Of a stretch of DNA of 64,000 nucleotides, positions 56,146 to 64,000 are shown piece after piece. How positions within the stretch are numbered: position 1 is the stretch's first letter; each line of letters starts with the position of its first letter. A model generated the notes under the pieces. That model made no database searches. It worked only from the letters and a program-made list of their open reading frames with translations, and was not told the origin of the DNA. The stretch is taken from NCBI GenBank assembly GCA_947561395.2, contig OX387182.1, positions 44,757,949 to 44,821,948 on the forward strand, read 5' to 3'. The translations under genes and the position numbers were made by a program. This DNA comes from Buxus sempervirens. Lineage: Eukaryota > Streptophyta > Magnoliopsida > Buxales > Buxaceae.

Positions 56146-58078
56146 AGAGAGTGCTTAATTAGGTTGAATCTAAAGTGAGATTTCAGACCTAAGAACCATG
56201 TTTTTACCCCGTTCGAACAGTCCTTAAAATTGCTTGAAATCTTAGTTTAGATTTTGTTATTGTATGTTATGTGATTAGTGTAGTTCTGTGGATTTCGGTT
56301 TGGGCGTTTGGGCATTTCATTTGCAGCAAGTTAGGGGTTTCACTTTCTGAATTTTCGTGGCATCATTGTCAAACTTCAGGTAAGAAATTAATTAGTATTT
56401 AGGTCCTCTTGGTTGATGAAAAATCTGATAGCATTTTCTAAGAATTACATGGTTATTTCGTGTTCGAAACTGAACCCAGACGGTATCGATCTTGGCTTAT
56501 TTACATTGGGTTGCAAGAGGAAATTAACATCTAGAAATTTTAGGGAAAATGTAGCCTACAACATCAAGTAAGTAGTCCTTTCAAATCTGCATAGGATTTA
56601 AATTTCGGGTTATATGAATGAAACTGATGAATTTCATGCATTACTGTAATTTGCCGATTCGTTAATTTTCGCAGTTTTGCATATTTAATAAATTCAGACT
56701 TTTCTTATTGATGATCATACCTGAATATTGAGTGATGTATGGAGATCTTAGGATAAGTTAGCCCCTATAATTTTGCATAGAAAGTTGTGTTTTCTGATTA
56801 TTCATTCAAATCCCAAACTCTGGTATTTTGTTGTTAGCTTCGATATGATAATTACAGAGTGTTGAATTCTGGTTTCACTATGATTTAATTCTTAAATAGT
56901 TTTGGAAAAGTCTGATAGTAAATTGATAAATTGTGGAATGATCCGAATGTGAATTATATAATTTTGGTTGATTTTAAAAAAATGCAACATAAAAAGGGTA
57001 GTTGATGCCCAATACTTAAGGTTAATAGAGATGAGCGTCTGAGTTATATATTTGATATAAATGAAGCCTTTTAAAGGTTATGGAATTCTTGAGAAACCTG
57101 AATGTTTGGAGAAAATATAGGAAATTTTAGATGAGTTTATAGGTCTCGTTAAATTACAAACAAAAAAAAAATTAGATGCATGAGTTTATGTTTGCTCTTG
57201 AGTTTTGCAAAACCTTGATTAGTTTATGTTTATGATTTCATGGATCGAATTGTGATGATATTATTTCTATAATGTGGTTGAATGCAATAAAAATCTGAAT
57301 GTGTATTAATTTTAGAGATGATAATTATTTGTAGGTGAGATATAGTAAAGATTTGAATAGGATTATTATGTTTAAGGTTGCTGTGAACTTTAGAGGACAT
57401 TAGATGATCATGTGTGTACTATGGAATTGTATACATCTTTAGAAAATATTCAGATTTCACGCTTTTGGAAAAGGATCAAATAGCTTAATGAGAATGTAGC
57501 GTAAATATCAGAGAATTATTATTATTAAAGATTTTCTTAAGGTTTAGGTTTGGACGTGATTTTGGAATTATTTAAAACTAGAATATGGGAATTTTATTTA
57601 AAATGTGATTTTCCCGAAAATGTATTATTAAAGGAGTTCTAAATTTATGCTCTTCAAAAATATGGAGACATGATTTTTTTAAATACCTAGAACTTTGTTT
57701 AAAGGCTAATTTTTGTTATTTAATATCTTTTAGAAATCAAATTTGGTTTTAATAGTTATCATGGTTTATATGGATATTTGAATCGACACGTATGTGGGTT
57801 CACTTTTGACATGTATGTGTCTCCGCGTATGCGGGTGTGCTTTTGACATGTAGGTGTCTCCGTGTATGCGGGTGTGATTCTGACATGTATATGTCTCCAT
57901 GTATGTGGGTTTGGTTATAACACATACATGTTCTCGCGTACGCAGCTATTTCATGGCGTATGCCTCATATCCTCAGTCCATGTACTTAGCAGGATACTTT
58001 CTCAATTCCTATAATTGGTGGGAAGAGTATGTTATTTCATGCCGTATGTCTTATATCCTCAGTCCGTGTACTCGGCGG
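56146..58078. other. A/T-rich old sequence, no gene recognised
   Basis: About 1.9 kb flanking element C, probably continuing 42264-42534. It ends with a minisatellite (57807-57917) and two copies of a TATCCTCAGTCC(A/G)TGTACT segment (about 57969 and 58053). Related segments recur at about 62718 and 62900 beyond S5, so this is likely an old repeat or LTR body. Confidence 0.4.
57807..57917. repeat. 37-bp minisatellite
   Basis: TGACATGTA begins at 57807, 57844 and 57881, exactly 37 bp apart; units contain TGTCTCC and GTATGCGGGTGTG. Confidence 0.85.
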
Positions 58079-58448
58079 TGTAAGGACCTCATTTTTGCAC
58101 CCCCGAAAGTGCTAAAAATGAAAACCATAGCTAAAAAGTCAAAACCTGAGGGGACAAAAGTTGACTTTTTGATCAAGTGATAATTGATCACTTTGCTTTA
58201 TCTCAGTGGATAGAGAATCCTGACACGGCTCCAACGCAACTGAGCTTGCAGGAATCGGAGCTCGGATGGAGAAGATATGAGCAAAACAGTCCCAGGAGCA
58301 AATCAGTCAAAGTTTAATATCTTAAGATAAATAGGAAGTAATAAAAATTGGGGAAGTCTAATTCTTCCGAATGGGCGGCTGAGTCACCTCAGCCATCAAC
58401 TCAACCAAAAAGGGGGAAGAAAAAGGGCAAATATGAAAGATTTGCCGC

Positions 58449-58682
58449 AACCGCACACCATATGTAGTTGATTTTTCGGCCACCGCTCACGCGAGCCAAT
58501 CACCGCAAGCGGCGCGTGAAAAGTAACCGCACTTACAGTACGGTTGCATGGCGTGTCAGACTGTGCCTGTGTGAGTTTGTCCCCTAATCATTGCTAAAAA
58601 GACAGGACCAAAACCGCACATACCCTAAGGTTTCGACCAAACCGCACAGTATGTGCGGTTACTACTCATTTTCGACCAAACC
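58449..58682 (+). repeat. S5 U3 palindromes (AACCGCAC type)
   Basis: AACCG begins at 58449, 58525, 58612 and 58640; a fifth unit starting at 58679 is cut by insertion F and resumes at 60852. Spacings are 76, 87, 28 and 39 bp. The unit at 58640 has perfect arms AACCGCACA … TGTGCGGTT; others are degenerate. Confidence 0.75.
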
Positions 58683-59278
58683 TGTCACGCCCTGAGTACT
58701 AAGCCTTAATAAATACATAGGCTCGTATCCCAAGGCATGTTCTCGCTCGTAAGCCAACAACAATCTTATGACAAATGTACGAATCAGATTAAAACCAATA
58801 ATAAAGTTCAAAGATTCTAAATAGCATCCCATAATGAAAATTGTCAAAATACCATAATAAAATTCCCACTAAACTTTTCTACATAATTGATATCTCAATA
58901 ATATCCCATCACTACAAGAGTGTTCAGACCCACCTATCAAAATAAAACTAGTAACGTAAGAGGAAGGTCGTTCACTGTCCTTTTGGTTCTGCGTTCCTCT
59001 CAGGACCTGAAAGTAATTAGTAGGAGTGAGTACGACGACTCAGTAGATGGAGCTATTTCTCTCCTTATAACAAAATTCACAACAAAAATATAACAATTAA
59101 TCTTTGTATTTAGTATCTAGCAAGTATATAGAGGTATGCAGAAATCAATATTATCACTAACAATCTCATTACATATCATGTGCTACAGTCATTGTTTTCA
59201 GAATTCACATATCTCATATGCAAGTATTATATATACAATCAATCACACAATTGGAGGTTCTTCTGCATCAACGGGTCT

Positions 59279-59402
59279 TCCCCCCCCCCCCCCCCCCCCT
59301 GCTACCCTGCTACATTTCACAAGTCTCATGGGTCCTTCTCCCCCGCTACCCTGCCAGACTTCATAAATCACAAGGGTCCTTCTCCCCCTGCTACCCTGCT
59401 AG
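59279..59402 (+). repeat. C-rich minisatellite in LTR F
   Basis: A poly-C run of about 19-20 bases, then three units with CTACCCTGC roughly 43-44 bp apart separated by CACAAG and GGGTCCTTCTCCCCC. Confidence 0.75.
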
Positions 59403-59784
59403 ACTTTCCATTAATCAACATTTAAATAACAAACAAGCCAGTTCAGAAAGGAATTCACTTTCTTTTTCAACCCAAATATTTAAAGAAAAGTTCACATTAC
59501 CTAATCTTTAAATATGAAAAGAAAATTGATTCACATCACCATTGACGTCCCTTTTTCTCATAATATTTAAAGAAAGGTTCCACCTAAACTTTAAATATTT
59601 GAAACAATCGATCAAGAATAGTTTAGATGTCTTCCCAAGGACCACTGCCCTTTCTCAAATTATCAGGTTAATGGTAACCAAATTTTAAATATATATAAGT
59701 TAGTCGATTCTATTTCAAAAATTGAGCACATATTTTCTCAAAAAGGGGGGTTGACGTCCCTACCTCTTATTTCTTTATTTTTTT

Positions 59785-60035
59785 ATTTCTCCCTCTCCCT
59801 CACGTTCTCTCCTCTGATAAACAAAAGGTCACTGAAACTCTTTGCTCTCTCTCTCTTCCGAATTCAGAACTCGACAGACCCCTTTGTTTTATTCTCTGAA
59901 AACTTTATTTTATTTGCTTATTTCTCCCTCCCTCACGTTCTCTCCTCTGATAAACAAAGGTCAATAAAACTCTCTTAGTCTCTCTCTCTCTTCCGAATTC
60001 ATAAGTCGACAGACCCCATTTTTTATTCTCTGCAA
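59785..60035 (+). repeat. Tandem duplication of about 136 bp in LTR F
   Basis: Two copies sharing TATTTCTCCC, CACGTTCTCTCCTCTGATAA and CTCTTCCGAATTC in the same order, first at about 59785 and again at about 59921. Confidence 0.8.
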
Positions 60036-60880
60036 TTTTATTTTATTCGTTTTCCTCTCCAAATTCTGTAGCTGTTATATTGGTTTTGGCAAGATCGCAA
60101 GGCCGCCACCTGCTCTCTCTCTTTCTACAATAACCAAGAACCTCACATGTTCTTTCTCTAATTTATACGGCAGTCATCCATCTCTTCTCTACTCTGTTTT
60201 CATTCTTTTTTTCTTCCTAACCACTCACAAATCTTATCAATCTTTCTAATTACAGGATGGTCTCATGGCAGTCATAGTTTCCACACGGTTTCCAGACCTA
60301 ATAGATGTTAAGAATCAAACCAAAAAGCCACAGGGAATTTCAGGTTGTAGTTTACATAGTCACGGATTGTCAAGCAGTTAACCACATCATTTCAAATCAG
60401 TATACAAGCATGCTCTCTACCATTAACCAGAAATCATGCATACATTGTAATAACCTATTCTAAGAGCTCACATTTCCAAATCCATATACGAATAGAACAG
60501 CAGCAAATCAAGTTATACGAATAGAACAGCAACACCTACCTAGCTTTTGTTTTTAGAAGACCCAACAAAAAAAGAAGCTCAACGTCAAGGCCTCCTCTCT
60601 CTCCTGGTCGTCAAGTACAAACCCCAATCAGTGTTGCTAAAAGAAGCTAATCAGATAACCCTAATCCTTATTTATACATATGAAGTAAAATGTCTTTAAT
60701 ACCCTTTAATCATATTCAAAATACCCATCTAGTCCTGAGGGTGTGAGATTTAATCTCAACCCTCCAATTTACCATCCCCTCAAGATTTTTCACTAACCAA
60801 TGGGGTGAAGCCCGGTCAACGTTGAAAAGTTGACCGGGTCCTTACAAAACCGCACTGAGTGTGTGGTTTTGTCATTGTGT

Positions 60881-60890
60881 TCTATAAATA
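60881..60890 (+). promoter_or_regulatory. S5 TATA box
   Basis: TCTATAAATA, about 10 bp downstream of the last U3 palindrome. A 5' splice-site-like CAAG|GTGAGC lies about 300 nt further on. Confidence 0.65.
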
Positions 60891-61826
60891 GAAAATCCGA
60901 ACAGTAGACAGGGGCGGGCTTCTTTTGGTTCATTTCCATCCCTTCTCCCCCACTACCTCTGATCCGAAACCCCTTCCTCTTGCCCCTCCTTGCTTTGCCA
61001 AACCCTAAAACCTTCCTCCTTGACCATCCTACCAATCAATCCTCCACTCCTCCATCTCCATCACTTGAGAACCTTCAAGAGAGGAGGAGTTTTGCTGTTG
61101 GTGGCCAAAGAAGGTGCTCCAGCCCCCTGTCTTGCTTCAAGGGAGTCCAAACTACCACATCAAGGTCATTTCAACCCCAAGGTGAGCTTTGTCATAACAT
61201 TTTATTTCACATATATGAACACCGACATGAAGTAAGCATGTCGAGATGTCCTGCATTTTCAGTATGTTATTATTGTTGCTCATATCATGTTAGTGTTTGT
61301 TTTCTCTCTTCTTGTTCTTTATTTTGAGTAATGGACTGACTCTCATGGTAAGGGAAATGCATGTGTAGCTTCATGGGAGGGAGAGGTTCCTTATATATAT
61401 GGTTTAATGTTTTCTTCTAAGGTGCTACCTTACTATTAATTTGTCACATTCGAATAGGGGGAGCTTGTTCCCCCTTTGCTTGCTCATCCAATGTATCCCT
61501 AATGTAACCCCCATATTCCCTTCACTTATTTTACTTTTCTTGCATGTTTTTATGGATCCATTCTTGCCTCTCCAAGGCGAGTGAAGGGCCACTTTAAGAC
61601 CAAACAAGGATCTCTAGAATCCCTATTTTGCGATGTTAATAGGTGATCAAAGTCAGTGATTTTCCCCACTGTTGAAGTCCCATGAATGGGATCATGTGAT
61701 CCAAAAGCAGATCGTATAAGCCATTGCAAGTTAATTCTGAATCCCACAACAAGTCGCCGAGATTGCTAGAAGCTAGATGAGCATGCCCCATTAGCAGATT
61801 TGGCCGTTTTTGGACTTTTGGGCAGG

Positions 61827-61902
61827 AACCGCATACACAGAGCGGTTCAGGCGCAACCGCACTTGTTCTGCGGTTGTGCCTCGACCGCACAGAATGTGCG
61901 GT
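61827..61902 (+). repeat. S5 second palindrome array
   Basis: AACCGCA begins at 61827 and 61855, and GACCGCAC at 61883; the period is exactly 28 bp. Arms are AACCGCAC … GTGCGGTT. Confidence 0.88.
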
Positions 61903-62707
61903 TAGACCCAGAGAAGCCTCAAAATCCGATTTTATTGACCCGGATCCATCCGACCCGATCCAAGTTTAATCAAACTGAACCCTTTGGGTCTTTGGGTTAA
62001 CCCAAGCCCACTTTTGGAGACTTGGGCCCATTTGGGCTCAATAGTGCTTTGCGGGCCTTCCAACGGGGCCCACGCCCATTCTGGTCCAAACCAAGGTTCG
62101 TTTCAATAACGGGCCATAAGACCATTCAGATAATTACCCATGGGCCACATCCAAGCCCAATGGGCCTTAAAAGTCTTAACCCGCTAAATCTTGTAAATGT
62201 AAATAATTTCCAAACCCAATAACCAAAAAACCAATAAAAGGGTTATCCAAGGTAACCCTGACTGAGCCTTGGGCTAGGTTTAAGCCCAACTTAGAATCCT
62301 ATGGGCCTTCCAACAGGGCTCATTTCCGACCCACTTCACTAAAAGATAAAAAGATGAAATCAATCAAATAAAGGGACCAACACCACTCAGGTGGTCCCAC
62401 TAGACTTAACCAAGTGTGCATACTGACTTAGGAGCCAGGCGAGTGAGAATTCAGTTGACTCTAACCAGGGAAACCAATGGGACCTGTCACTCGACGAGGC
62501 GGACCAGGGTGTCTACGGACTTCCCCGGACCGTAACCGAGCCCTTCTTTAGAATCTCAAGCCGCAGACCAAAATAGACATCCTTAGGGCATCCAGGTGCC
62601 TGCCTACACCCCATCAGGCGGTGGCAACTCCCTTTTCCCATTTTACCCTTTAGGAGGCATGCACCTTTTTCGTACACCTCGCAGTGCGCCAACGTGACGT
62701 GCGCACA

Positions 62708-62939
62708 AGTGGAATACTTCCTCAATCCGTGTACTTGGTGGGAAGAGTGTGTTGGTAATAAGATTTCAATGGTATTTTGCTGCACATGCTAATTCACTCT
62801 GGTATCGGTTGAATACTTCCGTCTAGCGTTGAATAGCCTGATAGGTATCGGTTGGCCCGCTTGTAATTCGGTTAGGTAGCATACTAGCAATTTATTTGTA
62901 CTTCTTCAATCCGTGTACTTAGTGAGAAGGGTGTATTGG
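62708..62939. other. Short old-repeat spacer
   Basis: Two copies of TCAATCCGTGTACTT (about 62718 and 62903) match the sequence left of S5, so S5 inserted into that older repeat. No gene. Confidence 0.45.
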
Positions 62940-64000
62940 TGTCACAACCCGGAACCAGGTCTGCTCCTCCAAGGCACCACTCGTCCCAAGCCGTGGCAAG
63001 TGGGCCATTACACTTAACGAAACGAGACGAATTTTTAAAACTTTTCTATACAAGTGCAAGTGCAAACAATTCATACATGTGCATATCCAAAGTGTTCATA
63101 TCTATATATATTTGAAATGAAAAGAGATACAACAGTTTAGTTACCAAAATATTGGGTGACTAGTCACTCCTCTCAAAGGTAAAGGTTCTACAATCCAAAA
63201 CTATACATGAACAATACAAGAAAGCCTAAGGACTATAAAAATCCTCCTCTCTATAACCAATGGCCTTTTCTTTGCCTCTATCCCCAGCCCGGTCCTTCAC
63301 ACCGGACAATGATGGATCTGAAAAATAAGATGAGAAGCAATTGTGAGACTAATGTTTCAGTAAGCAACACATGCATGATTCGGTGAAAACACAGTTTATG
63401 CAAATATCTTCCGATAAACCATGACATGCAGGTAGTTTTAATGCTACGAAATCCATGGCATCTCATGTGTCATATAATAGTGCATGCATGTGCTTCAGTG
63501 TACAGATAATCTATTTAATTGCAAACGTGCATTCAATATTATCACTTGTTATCTATGATGTTTACATATATATACATTGCCCCATCTAGCGTCATTGATT
63601 CCACGTGGTGGCTAGGCATCTATGCCGATTCCCCTTGACGTAGGCATCCATACGCCGATTCCCCGTGACGTACAGGCATCCACTGCCGATTCCCCATAGC
63701 AAGTGGGCATCGGCCACCGATGATGCTGGTGCCGGGATGATATCACAAATAAAAGCAAAAACAGTACAAGAACCACTGGCCATGATATATACCCAAACAA
63801 TCCTAGTTAAGTCTATGGATCCATACCTTAAGGGTTCATTATGCGGGTGTGTTCATTCATCAATTACACAACAAGTATAGCAACAATTAACGGAATAATA
63901 ACACATCAACTATACCTAAGCTTGAGTGGAGGATGCTAGTTCTCTATCTCCAAGTTGGGAGGAACAAGGGTCCACTACCCCAACTGAGATGAACCGCTCA
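62940..64000 (+). mobile_element. Start of LTR-like element G, runs off the window
   Basis: Begins TGTCACAACCCGGAACC, similar to the starts of E and F. It shares CAGTAAGCAACACATGCATG (near 63359) with D and E, and has a minisatellite at 63613-63712. The right end is outside the window. No coding region in the visible part. Confidence 0.55.
63613..63712 (+). repeat. Minisatellite in element G
   Basis: GGCATC at about 63615, 63643, 63675 and 63707, with intervening GCCGATTCCCC; units are 28-32 bp. Confidence 0.8.

Larger units (their letters stand above)
58683..60846 (+). mobile_element. Solo LTR F nested in S5
   Basis: Begins TGTCACGCCCTGAG and ends GGGTCCTTACA, with perfect target duplication aaacc at 58678-58682 and 60847-60851. 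It is 2,164 bp, with no coding region. It contains a C-rich minisatellite (59280-59400) and a 136-bp tandem duplication (about 59785-60035). Same class as D, E and G by its termini. Confidence 0.88.
58079..62707 (+). mobile_element. Solo LTR S5, same plan as S1 and S3, with F nested inside
   Basis: Begins TGTAAGGACCTC and ends CGTGCGCACA. Flanks are ggcgg and agtgg (three of five bases match, both differences are transitions), so the target duplication is probably decayed. Without F it is about 2.46 kb. It contains U3 palindromes with AACCGCAC arms, a TATA box (60881-60890), splice donor CAAG|GTGAGC near 61181, a second palindrome array (61827-61902) and the conserved U5 block near 62500-62575. 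No coding region. Confidence 0.8.

Noticed and set aside
61980..62330. Proline/glycine-rich ORFs in S5
   Set aside because: They come from the GGGCCC-rich U5 region of the LTR.

Overview
This is nuclear DNA of a flowering plant with a large, retrotransposon-rich genome. The signs are GT-AG introns, Ty3/gypsy elements of the Tat/Ogre type, plant mobile domain (PMD) genes, a FAR1/MULE pseudogene and a zf-GRF gene. No rRNA, tRNA or organelle sequence was seen. The species cannot be named from the sequence.

Layout. 1-3279: a small two-exon zf-GRF gene (+) and the 3' exons of an unidentified gene (-). 3280-6908: solo LTR S1 (-), TSD gtagg, apparently inside an exon of that gene. 7197-9493: broken FAR1-related/MULE gene (-). 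9636-12538: solo LTR S2 (+), TSD ggcac. 14264-17166: solo LTR S3 (-), TSD gaagg. 17468-42263: an older LTR-like insertion D, split by element B. 20389-41762: element B (+), a 21.4-kb Tat/Ogre-like retrotransposon with 1,813-bp LTRs that look identical, TSD acagt, open gag-pro and pol frames, a 22-unit repeat in its leader, and two spliced genes antisense to pol in its 3' half. 42535-56140: element C (-), TSD aaaag, LTRs about 2% diverged, gag-pol broken by stop codons and lacking integrase. C also has an antisense spliced PMD gene, itself interrupted by solo LTR E (45498-47983, TSD accgc). 58079-62707: solo LTR S5 (+), containing solo LTR F (58683-60846, TSD aaacc). 62940-64000: start of another LTR, G.

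Main observation. All five Tat-type LTR families here (S1, S2, S3, S5, B) carry arrays of interrupted palindromes upstream of the TATA box, with regular spacing of about 28 or 39 bp. Array positions are conserved between families (S1 and S3 share even a 103-bp gap), but the palindrome sequence differs: TATCCGRCA, TAACCGAAA, AACCGCAC or TACGGGC arms. In element B the same TACGGGC/GCCCGTA array occurs in the LTR promoter, in the gag leader and upstream of both antisense genes. This looks like a family-specific cis-regulatory code, possibly read by an element-encoded protein, comparable in concept to the sequence-specific anti-silencing of VANDAL transposons. That function is inference; the arrays are directly visible.

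Other notable structure: a conserved 5' splice donor after the TATA box in every Tat-type LTR, a U5 hairpin with a compensatory base-pair change between S2 and B, a possible -1 frameshift heptamer at the B gag-pro/pol junction, and seven solo LTRs against two full-length elements.
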